Origin: Lachnospiraceae bacterium
GTDB lineage: Bacteria; Bacillota; Clostridia; Lachnospirales; Lachnospiraceae
Length of the DNA: 59,966 nucleotides
Reading direction: 5' to 3'
Assembly: GCA_022510705.1 (NCBI GenBank)
Contig: JAFLSX010000005.1
Coordinates: forward strand, 1 to 59,966
In this document: positions 49,408 through 57,717 of the stretch, in pieces
Numbering within the stretch: the stretch's first letter is position 1
Layout of the letters: each line of letters starts with the position of its first letter
The notes under the pieces: model-generated
Told to the model about the DNA's origin: nothing
Seen by the model: only the letters and a program-made list of their open reading frames with translations
The model's database searches: none
Program-made: the position numbers and the translations under genes

Positions 49408-51186
49408 ATGCGGGAGTTGGAATATCCCTTCGACGGGGAAATGATATTAAAAAAGGCAAAAAGCATAAAGAAAGCACTCCTTTCCGACGGCAGTAAGCGG
49501 ATGGTCAAGAAAATTGCTGTACTGGGAGGCAGCACCACTCACGATATCATAAAGATGTTGGAGCTTTTTTTGCTCCACTATGGGATCGAACCTGTATTTT
49601 ATGAATCAGAGTACGGACAGTATTTTCAGGATGCCATGTTCCCGGGAGAAGAGTTAGCAGGATTCAATCCAGATGTTATCTATATTCATACCTGTAATCG
49701 GAACATACAGGCATATCCGGCAATCGATGCCTCCGAAGAAGAGGTGGAAGATCTGTTAAGCAGTACGCTGGCACGTTTTCGTTCCATGTGGGAGGCACTG
49801 CGGGAGCGTTATGGCTGTGTGATCATCCAGAATAATTTTGAATTCCCCTATTATCGTCTGATGGGCAATAAAGAGGCAGTGGATATCCATGGCAGACAGT
49901 ACTTCTTAAATCGCTTAAATGAAGGTTTTTATCGTTATGCCAGAGAAAACCGGAATTTCTATATCAACGATATCCAGTATCTTTCCTCCTGCTATGGCCT
50001 GGATAAATGGTCGGATCCTTTTTACTGGCATATGTACAAATACGCACTCTGCCTGCCGGCAATTCCATACTTAAGCTTTAATGTGGCAAACATGATAAAA
50101 GCGCTTTACGGGAAAAATAAAAAGGCCCTTGTGCTGGATTTGGACAATACCCTATGGGGCGGCGTGGTAGGGGATGACGGCCCCGAAAATCTGGAGATTG
50201 GGCAGGAAACTTCCATGGGACAGGTCTATACGGAGTTTCAGTCCTACTTAAAACAGCAGAAGGATATCGGCGTCCTGTTAAATGTCAGTTCCAAGAACGA
50301 ACCGGAAAATGCACTGGCGGGGTTATCTCATCCGGACGGTGTCTTGAGACCGGAAGATTTTATTCTGATCAAAGCCAATTGGGAGCCTAAGAGCGAGAAT
50401 GTGGCAAAGATCGCTTCCGAATTGGATATTCTGCCGGAGAGTTTAGTCTTTGTGGATGACAATCCGGCGGAGCGGGAAATCGTGCGCACGCAGCTGCCCG
50501 GTACTGCGGTACCGGAAATGGAAAGCCCCGAGCAGTTTATCCGTATTTTGGACAGGTCCGGCTTTTTTGAAGTGACGGCACTTTCTGAGGACGATAAGCA
50601 GCGCGGCGAAATGTATAAAGCCAATCTGGAGCGCAAGAAGCAGCAGGAGAGCTTTGGTAATTATGAGGAGTATCTGGAATCTTTGCAGATGGTAGGACAT
50701 ATCAAAGCCTTTGAGCCGCTGTACATGGCGCGAATTGCCCAGCTGACCAACAAGAGCAATCAGTTCAATCTGACCACCAAACGCTATACACAGGCACAGA
50801 TTGAACAGACTGCCGCGGACCCTGCCTATATCACCCTTTATGGCAAACTGGAGGACAAGTTTGGGGACAACGGTGTGGTATCCGTTGTGATCGGCAGAAG
50901 AGAAGACGATACGCTGCATATCGAGCTTTGGCTGATGAGCTGTCGGGTACTGAAGCGGGATATGGAATTTGCCATGATGGATGTGCTGGTGCACAAATGC
51001 CTGCAGGAGGGAATTAAGAAGATCAAAGGTTATTACTATCCCACGGCAAAGAATAAAATGGTGGAAAACTTTTACGATTTGCAGGGTTTTACTTTAGAGA
51101 GTCGGGATGCGGAGGGCAATACGGTGTGGAACTTTGAACCGGATGCCTCCTATCAGGATAAAAATAAAGTGATCACATTACAGTAA
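49408..51186 (+). CDS. FkbH-like HAD-IIIC protein (glyceryl-ACP-forming type) with SGNH-like and GNAT-like flanks
   Basis: 592 residues. The N-terminal part (about 1-235) has a flavodoxin/SGNH-like pattern starting KKIAVLGGSTTHDI. The HAD domain (about 238-375) has ALVLDLDNTLWGGVVGDDG near 239-257 with the D-x-D-N-T motif, LNVSSKNEP and FVDDNPAEREI near 350. The C-terminal part (about 400-592) is GNAT-like with NKSNQFNLTTKRYT. FkbH proteins take 1,3-bisphosphoglycerate and load a glyceryl (or lactyl) group on a carrier protein; the ACP gene is next. AGGAG (49397-49401) is 6 bases before ATG 49408. It is the first gene of a six-gene operon. The transferred group is inferred from the family. 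Confidence 0.85.
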   Translation: MRELEYPFDGEMILKKAKSIKKALLSDGSKRMVKKIAVLGGSTTHDIIKMLELFLLHYGIEPVFYESEYGQYFQDAMFPGEELAGFNPDVIYIHTCNRNIQAYPAIDASEEEVEDLLSSTLARFRSMWEALRERYGCVIIQNNFEFPYYRLMGNKEAVDIHGRQYFLNRLNEGFYRYARENRNFYINDIQYLSSCYGLDKWSDPFYWHMYKYALCLPAIPYLSFNVANMIKALYGKNKKALVLDLDNTLWGGVVGDDGPENLEIGQETSMGQVYTEFQSYLKQQKDIGVLLNVSSKNEPENALAGLSHPDGVLRPEDFILIKANWEPKSENVAKIASELDILPESLVFVDDNPAEREIVRTQLPGTAVPEMESPEQFIRILDRSGFFEVTALSEDDKQRGEMYKANLERKKQQESFGNYEEYLESLQMVGHIKAFEPLYMARIAQLTNKSNQFNLTTKRYTQAQIEQTAADPAYITLYGKLEDKFGDNGVVSVVIGRREDDTLHIELWLMSCRVLKRDMEFAMMDVLVHKCLQEGIKKIKGYYYPTAKNKMVENFYDLQGFTLESRDAEGNTVWNFEPDASYQDKNKVITLQ

Positions 51187-51222
51187 ATTTGACCAGGCCT
51201 TTAGTGGCGGAAAGAGAGAATT

Positions 51223-51465
51223 ATGACAAGAGAAGCAATTTATGAAAGACTGAATGCGGTATTTCAGGATGTGTTCGATGATGAGGAGATCACGGTAAAC
51301 GATGCAACCACTGCCGCCGATATCGAGGACTGGGATTCTTTGGAGCATATCAATCTGGTGGCGGCTGTGGAAAAGGAATTCGGCATTAAATTTACCATGG
51401 GACAAGTGGTTACCATGAAGAACGTGGGAGAAATGGTGGATATCATTCTAAAGAGTATCGGCTAG
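51223..51465 (+). CDS. acyl carrier protein
   Basis: 80 residues, four-helix ACP. The phosphopantetheine site is Ser39 in EDWDSLEHINLV, within the usual D-S-L motif, and the protein is acidic. KFTMGQVVTMKNVGEMVDII is the last helix. It lies between the FkbH-like and MBOAT genes, so it most likely carries the acyl group made by the first to the second, as DltC does in D-alanylation. It would need a phosphopantetheinyl transferase encoded elsewhere. GGAAAGAGAG precedes ATG 51223. Confidence 0.93.
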   Translation: MTREAIYERLNAVFQDVFDDEEITVNDATTAADIEDWDSLEHINLVAAVEKEFGIKFTMGQVVTMKNVGEMVDIILKSIG

Positions 51466-51474
51466 GAGACGGAC

Positions 51475-53004
51475 ATGAGCATTACTTCGTTTGCGTTTTT
51501 GTGCTCTTTTGCCGCCGTTCTGACACTGTATTACCTGATTCCCAAGCGGGTACAATGGATGTTTTTACTCTTTGTAAGCATCCTGTACTTTCTGACGGCA
51601 GGAGAGCCATGGCTACTGTTTTATCCGGCAGCTGCCATCACAATTGTATATGCGGGAGCGTTATATATTGATGGAGTGAAAGAGCAGAAAAAGAAAAAAG
51701 CGGCTCTTTCACTTGTTGTCGTTTTTTGCCTTCTTATGCTCATTATATTAAAATACTGCAATTTTGGGATTTATACTTATAATGCTCTTGCCATGCGGGG
51801 GTTTTGGGGCAGCGGTCTGCTCTCTACCGTGCAGCTGACCATACCCTTAGGCATTTCCTTCTATACGCTGGCGCTTTTGGGCTATTTGTTTGACGTATAT
51901 TATGAAATTGCCAAACCCCAACGCAATTTCTTTAAATTTGCACTGTTCGGTTTTTATTTTCCGGTCATCGTTTCCGGTCCCATTCTGCGTTACCGGAATA
52001 TGGAGGAGCAGTTGTATGCCCCTCATAAAATGGATTTTAAGCAGGTTACCTACGGTTTACAGAGAATGGTGTGGGGATTTTTTAAGAAGCTGGTGATTGC
52101 AGAGAGACTTGCATTGGTGGTGGCAAGTGTCTATGGAGATTATCGAACCTATTCCGGGTTTTATATTCCCGTTGCCGTAATCTGTTTTGCCTTTCAGCTC
52201 TATGCCGATTTTTCGGGCGGCATGGATATTGTACTGGGGCTTTCCGAAGCCTTAGGTATTCGGGTTGCGGAAAATTTCCGTACACCGTATTTCTCCCGTT
52301 CCATACAGGAATTCTGGAGAAGATGGCATATTACACTGGGAGAGTGGCTGAAGGATTATCTGTTTTATCCGCTTTTGCGGACTGATACTTTCGGAAGGCT
52401 GCAGGAGATATGTAAAAAGCGTTTTGGAAAGAAAACGGGAAAGAAACTTGCCACTTTTGTACCCATGTTTTTCCTGTGGTTTGCAGTGGGAATGTGGCAT
52501 GGCGGCGCTTGGAAATTCATTGTAGGATCGGGTCTGTTACACTGGTGCTATATCGTAGGAGGCGAACTGCTTACGCCACTTTGGAAGAGGATAAAGGTAT
52601 TTTTTCATTTGGGGGCGGACAGCCTGTTTTTAAAGGCTTGGCAGCAGCTTCGTACCTTTTTGCTGGTTTGTGCAGGATTTCTTTTCTTCAGAGCGGAGAG
52701 CTTCAGCGAAGGCTGTCGTATGTACGCTGCCATGTTTTTCACATGGAATCCCCACATTCTTTGGGATGGTTCACTCTTGACTTTGGGTTTAGATGCGATT
52801 GAGGCGGCGCTGGCTGTAGTGGCGCTTATAGTGCTGCTAATCGTATCCGTCCTGCAGCAGAAGGAAGGGATTAGGGACCGGATTGCCCGCAGGAATATTG
52901 TTATACGCTGGGTGATCTGGTACGCATTGCTTTTTGGAGTGATCCTGTTTGGATATTACGGACCGGAATACAGTGCGGCGGAGTTTATCTATCAAGGGTT
53001 TTAG
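51475..53004 (+). CDS. MBOAT family O-acyltransferase (DltB/AlgI-like)
   Basis: 509 residues, about 11 helices. LGISFYTLALLGYLFDVYY near 125, FPVIVSGPILRY, FQLYADFSGGMDIVLGLSEALG near 242 and FREFW-like IQEFWRRWHITLGEWLKDYLF near 275 are MBOAT signatures. The catalytic pair is H342 in VGMWHGGAWKF and H356 in LLHWCY. MBOAT proteins of this type pass an acyl group from a carrier protein across the membrane to a polymer or to an SGNH partner. TAGGAG precedes ATG 51475, 9 bases after the ACP gene. The order carrier protein, MBOAT, SGNH matches DltC-DltB-DltD function. Confidence 0.92.
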   Translation: MSITSFAFLCSFAAVLTLYYLIPKRVQWMFLLFVSILYFLTAGEPWLLFYPAAAITIVYAGALYIDGVKEQKKKKAALSLVVVFCLLMLIILKYCNFGIYTYNALAMRGFWGSGLLSTVQLTIPLGISFYTLALLGYLFDVYYEIAKPQRNFFKFALFGFYFPVIVSGPILRYRNMEEQLYAPHKMDFKQVTYGLQRMVWGFFKKLVIAERLALVVASVYGDYRTYSGFYIPVAVICFAFQLYADFSGGMDIVLGLSEALGIRVAENFRTPYFSRSIQEFWRRWHITLGEWLKDYLFYPLLRTDTFGRLQEICKKRFGKKTGKKLATFVPMFFLWFAVGMWHGGAWKFIVGSGLLHWCYIVGGELLTPLWKRIKVFFHLGADSLFLKAWQQLRTFLLVCAGFLFFRAESFSEGCRMYAAMFFTWNPHILWDGSLLTLGLDAIEAALAVVALIVLLIVSVLQQKEGIRDRIARRNIVIRWVIWYALLFGVILFGYYGPEYSAAEFIYQGF

Positions 53005-53016
53005 GAGGCGCGTAGA

Positions 53017-54084
53017 ATGAAAAATGCAATAAAAGCAATGGTGTTTATATTGCTGTTTTTGGTCATGCTGAGATCCCTTACTTATATGCTGCGTACCAAC
53101 GGCCCTATCAAAGACATTTTTGTGGGGTTTTACGCAGAACCGGAGGACACGATCGATGTGGTGATGATCGGTTCCAGCCCGGTATATCCTTGTTATGCGG
53201 CACCTCAGTTGTGGGGAGAGCACGGCATTGCAGCCTATCCACTATCCAGTAATGTGCAGCGTCCTAAGGCTGCGGTCTATCTGGTAAAAGAGGCACTAAA
53301 GACCCAGAGCCCGTCTTTGTTTATCTTTGAACTGCGCCAATTTACAGCAGCGGATTCTTATATGATGACCTATTATATGGAATTTTCCAGAGGTGTGACG
53401 GATAATCTGAAATATTCCGTAAACAGGATAGATATGATTCGTGCGTTGGTGCCCGAAGAAGACAGGTACTCCTACTATTTTGACATTTTTAAGTATCATT
53501 CCAACTGGAGATCTTTAATACTGTCAGATCAGCGTACAGCATTTATTTACGAAAGACTGCACCCCTTAAAAGGACTTCTCATACACGAAGAAGTAGTGCC
53601 CGGAGAAAAAAAGGACTACAGCGATATTACGGAAGAACTTGCCATCCCGCCGGAGCAGGAGGAAGTTCTCTGTGAGCTGATGACATATCTGAAGGAAAAC
53701 GAGCTGCAGGCATTGTTTATCGTATCTCCCATGGTATTAACGAAGGAACTTACCATGCAATTTAATTATATGGAGCGCATCATAACCGAAAATGGCGGTA
53801 CTTTTCTGGATTTGAACGATTATTACGAAGAGATCGGACTGGATTTTGCAAGGGATTTTTATGACGGAGGTTCCCACACCAATGCTTCCGGTTCGGAAAA
53901 ATGTACGGCATTTTTAGGAGCCTATCTGGAAGAGAATTATCATTTTACGGACAAGCGGGGAGATGAAGCTTATGCGGAGTGGGACGTGGCCTATGCCTAT
54001 TGGTTGGAATGCCAGGCAGCGGCTTTAGAAACAATAGAAGAAAAAGTGGCAAACGGTAACTATGATGTAGGAGAAGCGGAATGA
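53017..54084 (+). CDS. membrane-anchored SGNH-like protein (DltD/AlgX-like)
   Basis: 355 residues: N-terminal helix (about 5-23) and an extracytoplasmic domain. SGNH block I is IDVVMIGSSPVYPCY with the candidate nucleophile Ser53 or Ser54, and the C-terminal block is FYDGGSHTNASG with D283 and H287. This is the layout of DltD and of AlgX/PatB-type partners that work with MBOAT proteins to place an acyl group on an outer polymer. AGGAGG precedes ATG 53017, 12 bases after the MBOAT gene. It overlaps the next gene by four bases. Unlike the minus-strand SGNH protein at 10.6 kb it keeps the Ser. Confidence 0.82.
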   Translation: MKNAIKAMVFILLFLVMLRSLTYMLRTNGPIKDIFVGFYAEPEDTIDVVMIGSSPVYPCYAAPQLWGEHGIAAYPLSSNVQRPKAAVYLVKEALKTQSPSLFIFELRQFTAADSYMMTYYMEFSRGVTDNLKYSVNRIDMIRALVPEEDRYSYYFDIFKYHSNWRSLILSDQRTAFIYERLHPLKGLLIHEEVVPGEKKDYSDITEELAIPPEQEEVLCELMTYLKENELQALFIVSPMVLTKELTMQFNYMERIITENGGTFLDLNDYYEEIGLDFARDFYDGGSHTNASGSEKCTAFLGAYLEENYHFTDKRGDEAYAEWDVAYAYWLECQAAALETIEEKVANGNYDVGEAE

Positions 54085-54506
54085 ATCATTACAGCTTTGC
54101 GGAAATTGAAATAGGAATGGAAGAGTCCTTTCGGGCAGAGATAACGCAGGAAAAAATGGATGCCTTTCGATTGATCACACAGGATAGTAATCCCCTGCAC
54201 ACGAATGAAGCGTTTGCCCGGGAAAAAGGGTATTCTTCCTGTGTTGCCTATGGAATGCTGACAGCCTCCTTTTTGTCCACATTGGCAGGAGTTTATCTGC
54301 CCGGAGAAAAAAGTCTGATCCACAGTGTGGAGACTAAATTTGTAAAACCGGTCTTTCCCGGGGATACGCTGCTTGTATCGGGCAAAGTAAAGGAAAAAAA
54401 TGAATTGTTTTCTGTTATTTTATTACAGGTCACTATAACCAACCAAAAGGGAGAGAAAGTACTGCGGGGCAGTATGCAGATAGGAGTTTTGGAAGATGAG
54501 AAATGA
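54081..54506 (+). CDS. MaoC-like (R)-specific hydratase/dehydratase
   Basis: 141-residue hot-dog protein. RLITQDSNPLHTNEAFAREKGY near residues 30-51 holds the hydratase Asp/His pair, and VAYGMLTASFLSTLAG and FVKPVFPGDTLLVSGKV are typical MaoC motifs. Such enzymes hydrate enoyl thioesters or dehydrate 3-hydroxyacyl thioesters on CoA or ACP. Its start overlaps the SGNH gene and its end overlaps the SDR gene, so it belongs to the FkbH/ACP operon. It may process the ACP-bound acyl group. No ketosynthase is present in the window. Confidence 0.85.
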   Translation: MNHYSFAEIEIGMEESFRAEITQEKMDAFRLITQDSNPLHTNEAFAREKGYSSCVAYGMLTASFLSTLAGVYLPGEKSLIHSVETKFVKPVFPGDTLLVSGKVKEKNELFSVILLQVTITNQKGEKVLRGSMQIGVLEDEK

Positions 54507-55248
54507 GACGTATTTGATCATAGGAGCTTCTTCGGATGTTGGAATTGCTTTTTTGCGGGATCTGAATGAACGTCTGCAAAAAGAAGATGAGCAGGCTCTT
54601 GTACTGGCGCATTATGCAAGCAGTGAGGAAAGGCTGCTTGCCCTTAAGAAGGAAGTATCGGCCTTGCAGCTTATCACTTTAAAAGCAGACCTTTCCGTAG
54701 AACAGGATATGGAAAAACTGCTAACCGATGTGGCGGCATACTGTGAAGCACCGGAACATATTCTGCATCTGCCGGCAGCAAAATTCCGCTATGTGAAACT
54801 AAAACAATTCTCATGGGAGGATGTGTTAAAGGATATGGAGATTCAGGTACATTCCTTAGCAAGAATTGCCCAGTTTTTCTTTCCCAAAATGGCAAAAAGA
54901 GGAAACGGAAAGATGGTAGTAATGTTAAGTGCGGTAACATTGGGGATGCCGCCAAAATTCTTATCCCAATACACGGTGGTAAAGTATGCACTGTTAGGAC
55001 TGATGCAGAGTCTGGCCGCTGAATATGCGGAGAAGGGACTAAATATAAACGGTGTTTCTCCCAATATGATCGAGACACGGTTTTTAAGCGAGATTGATGA
55101 GCGGCTGATCGAGCTGAATAGAGAAAGCAGTACGCTGGGCAGAAATGTCAGAGTAGAAGAGGTGGTGGCAGCGATCCGTTTTTTGTTGTCGGAAGGCTCC
55201 GATTATATGAACGGTGTCAATCTGAATCTGACCGGCGGGGACAGATGA
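54496..55248 (+). CDS. SDR family oxidoreductase (FabG-like)
   Basis: 250 residues. NAD(P) loop LIIGASSDVGIAFLRDL near 8-24, and the catalytic pair Y159 and K163 in SQYTVVKYALLG, with the Ser in VMLSAVTLG. VSPNMIETRFLSEI and YMNGVNLNLTGGDR close the fold as in FabG. With the MaoC-like protein it would interconvert keto-, hydroxy- and enoyl-acyl thioesters, or reduce the group loaded by the FkbH-like enzyme. TAGGAG lies 9 bases before ATG 54496. It is the last gene of the operon; a new promoter follows at 55264. A sugar substrate cannot be ruled out. Confidence 0.85.
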   Translation: MRNETYLIIGASSDVGIAFLRDLNERLQKEDEQALVLAHYASSEERLLALKKEVSALQLITLKADLSVEQDMEKLLTDVAAYCEAPEHILHLPAAKFRYVKLKQFSWEDVLKDMEIQVHSLARIAQFFFPKMAKRGNGKMVVMLSAVTLGMPPKFLSQYTVVKYALLGLMQSLAAEYAEKGLNINGVSPNMIETRFLSEIDERLIELNRESSTLGRNVRVEEVVAAIRFLLSEGSDYMNGVNLNLTGGDR

Positions 55249-55263
55249 AAATTAGAGAATTCA

Positions 55264-55292
55264 TTGTAAGAAAAGCGTAATTGTGGTATACT
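55264..55292 (+). promoter_or_regulatory. strong predicted sigma-A promoter of the Wzy/WaaL-like gene
   Basis: TTGTAA (55264-55269), 17-base spacer, TATACT (55287-55292) with TGG extension. Transcription would start near 55299, 27 bases before ATG 55326. It also fits expression of the downstream dehydratase and aminotransferase genes. Confidence 0.72.
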
Positions 55293-55325
55293 ATCCAAAG
55301 ATATTTTGTAGAAAGGAGTAAAACG

Positions 55326-57716
55326 ATGCCGGTGCATATACCGTTTAAAAGAGTTATACAGACCATGATCCTCTCACTGGCAACGTTTGCAATCCTGTTG
55401 GTTTGGCCCCTCAATATCTGGAGCAGCTACTCCTATGAGGGTGAGATCAATCCTGATTCTATGCAAATCGTGCAGCCGGAGGGTGCCATTTCCCAGACCT
55501 TTGTACCGGAAAAGGAAAATCTGTCCTATATCAGCTTTTATATTTACAACGAAGACGCCTATTTTCCGGGAGGCCAAATGATCTTTCGACTGTTTGATGT
55601 TACGGGGGAACTGGAGAAAAAGGTATACAACATCGAAGAACTGACGATACCGGGACTTTGCAAAATTCCCATATACACCAAGATGGATACGGAGACCGGT
55701 TATTATTTTGTCATTGAAAACCCTGATGCGGAATTATTGTATGCCATGGAGGATGGCGTCAGTGTGGATATGCAGTATGCTTATAAACAGGATCATCTGA
55801 CATGGCAGGGAGTGGGACGGATGGTCCTGATCCTTGTTATGGCGGCTGGACTTTGTCTGCTTGTGGAGTTTTTGCTACGCGATGTGCAGGGAAGCTTTCG
55901 GTTTGACTTGGGATTTCGCATTGCAGTAGGGCTGGTGGTATCCGGTATCTGCCTTTGGTTTTTGTGGAATGTTTTTCCGGCAAAGAAATTTACGACGGAT
56001 CCCCTCAACATTGCGGTGCTGGTGGCAGGCATCCTGCTGCTGGCCGCTTATTGCCTATATGGACTGTTTCATAAAAGGGAAGAGGCACCGGAAAATGTAA
56101 TTTCCTGGAAGCAAATAGCCGGGAAACTGCCCGGATTGCTGCAGACACTTGCTTTTGCAGGGGTGATGACGGGCGGTGTCAACTATTTGAATGCTCTAAG
56201 TGTGGCGGAACAGAAACAGGCGACGAATCTTGTTTATTGCAGTTTTGCCCTTGTTGTAATCTGCAGTTTTACAAGGAAGGAACTGCTTAACTGGTATAAC
56301 CTTGTCTACATGGTGATTGCTATAGCAGCAGGAATCTTCTATTGCCTCCCCTACAAGGAGGATTTAGAGCAGTGGGATATTGCCAAAGGGAATGCATGGT
56401 GTGTTGCCTTATGGGGTATTGTGCTGTGTAACATCATCCGACTGCTGATTCTGGAAAGACGGCCTCGCTATCGGATTTCCGGTATCTACACGGCGGCGGT
56501 TGTGTTATTACTTGCAAGTTGGATCTCTCATCGAAATGGACGGACATGGCCTATTGAGGCGGCGGTATTTTTCGGGCTCTTTGCCGTGAGAGTGCTGTTT
56601 AAGGGGAAAAGAACTGTCTATTTGCATCATTTTTGTGATGGTGTATTCCTGCATTTTCTGGGAATCAGTGGTTATGCTTTCTTATATCGCCCTTTTCACT
56701 TTTACACGCATGTGCGATATGGGGGTATTTTTCATACTGTAACAGCAGCTGCGGTATATGATTGTCTAGTGTTAGTGCTTGCGGCAGGAAGCTTTTTAGT
56801 AAAATATGCGAAAGGAAAATCCTTATCTGCGCTGTGGAAAGAAATTGGTATGATGGGACTTAGTGGCGGATTTTTGTTTTTGACTGCTTCTAAAACCGGT
56901 ATTTATACTGCGGGCGGTTTAATCTTGTTGGTGTCAGCGGTAACTGCGGTTACAGAATATAAAGAGCAGATAATCCGCTTGGTAAAATGTGTGGGTGTTT
57001 TGAACCTGACAGTTGTAGCATTTAGTATAATCGTTTTCTCTGCATGCCGATTAGGACCTGCTGTGATAAGCAAGCCTTTTACCTATGAAATAGAGTGGTT
57101 TCCGGACTCTATTAAAGAAGGCGAAGCATGGGACTCCTTCCGCTTCATTACGGTACAGAAATATCTTTCCGTTTTGAATTCCAGATTTACCGTTTACAGC
57201 CATGCAGAGGATGCACAGAATCAGAGCAGCGATAATGGAGCAGAAGATGATCTGGCGAATGAACCGCAAAGTATGGTAAACAGCGGTAATGTTTTGACTT
57301 TTGACGTGGAATCATTGGGAGGAAATTTAGATTATAGCAACGGTAGATTGGAAATTTTCAGGCACTATTTGAATGCATTGGATTGGAAAGGACATGTGGG
57401 TGTGACGTTGCCGGATGGATCCGATATAAACCCTGCCCATGCCCATAATGTATATTTACAAGTGGCATATGATTTTGGGATTGCTGCCGGGATAGGATTT
57501 ATTGTATTTTGTGTTTTTGCGGGAATTAGGAGCATTTTATATTATGTAAGACACATAACAGAAGTGACGTCCGTTCTGCCGGTTTTGGTTTTGGGTGTTT
57601 ACGGTGTCTGCGGACTTGCGGAGTGGGTGTACACACCCTTTATCCCCACCGGTTTTGCCTTCTTTTTTGTGATAGTAATGATGATTCCGAAAGAGGAAAA
57701 GGAACAGGAAGATTGA
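55326..57716 (+). CDS. O-antigen ligase/polymerase-like membrane protein with extracytoplasmic insertion
   Basis: 796 residues. After the first helix (about 9-27) there is a predicted extracytoplasmic beta-rich domain (about 33-160, ISQTFVPEKENLSYISFYIY), then about 12-14 helices. The Wzy_C/WaaL-type region is near the end: YSNGRLEIFRHYLNAL near 677 and AHAHNVYLQVAYDFGIAAGIGF near 712, the latter like the H-N-x-x-L-Q motif of O-antigen ligases and polymerases. It should join or polymerise lipid-linked glycans outside the membrane. The N-terminal domain may bind the acceptor. GAAAGGAG precedes ATG 55326; upstream in-frame codons from 55281 lie within the promoter. Confidence 0.75.
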   Translation: MPVHIPFKRVIQTMILSLATFAILLVWPLNIWSSYSYEGEINPDSMQIVQPEGAISQTFVPEKENLSYISFYIYNEDAYFPGGQMIFRLFDVTGELEKKVYNIEELTIPGLCKIPIYTKMDTETGYYFVIENPDAELLYAMEDGVSVDMQYAYKQDHLTWQGVGRMVLILVMAAGLCLLVEFLLRDVQGSFRFDLGFRIAVGLVVSGICLWFLWNVFPAKKFTTDPLNIAVLVAGILLLAAYCLYGLFHKREEAPENVISWKQIAGKLPGLLQTLAFAGVMTGGVNYLNALSVAEQKQATNLVYCSFALVVICSFTRKELLNWYNLVYMVIAIAAGIFYCLPYKEDLEQWDIAKGNAWCVALWGIVLCNIIRLLILERRPRYRISGIYTAAVVLLLASWISHRNGRTWPIEAAVFFGLFAVRVLFKGKRTVYLHHFCDGVFLHFLGISGYAFLYRPFHFYTHVRYGGIFHTVTAAAVYDCLVLVLAAGSFLVKYAKGKSLSALWKEIGMMGLSGGFLFLTASKTGIYTAGGLILLVSAVTAVTEYKEQIIRLVKCVGVLNLTVVAFSIIVFSACRLGPAVISKPFTYEIEWFPDSIKEGEAWDSFRFITVQKYLSVLNSRFTVYSHAEDAQNQSSDNGAEDDLANEPQSMVNSGNVLTFDVESLGGNLDYSNGRLEIFRHYLNALDWKGHVGVTLPDGSDINPAHAHNVYLQVAYDFGIAAGIGFIVFCVFAGIRSILYYVRHITEVTSVLPVLVLGVYGVCGLAEWVYTPFIPTGFAFFFVIVMMIPKEEKEQED

Positions 57717-57717
57717 T

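Noticed and set aside
49408..53004. Teichoic acid D-alanylation (true dlt operon)
   Set aside because: No DltA-type adenylating ligase; the first gene is an FkbH-like HAD protein and two acyl-processing enzymes follow.
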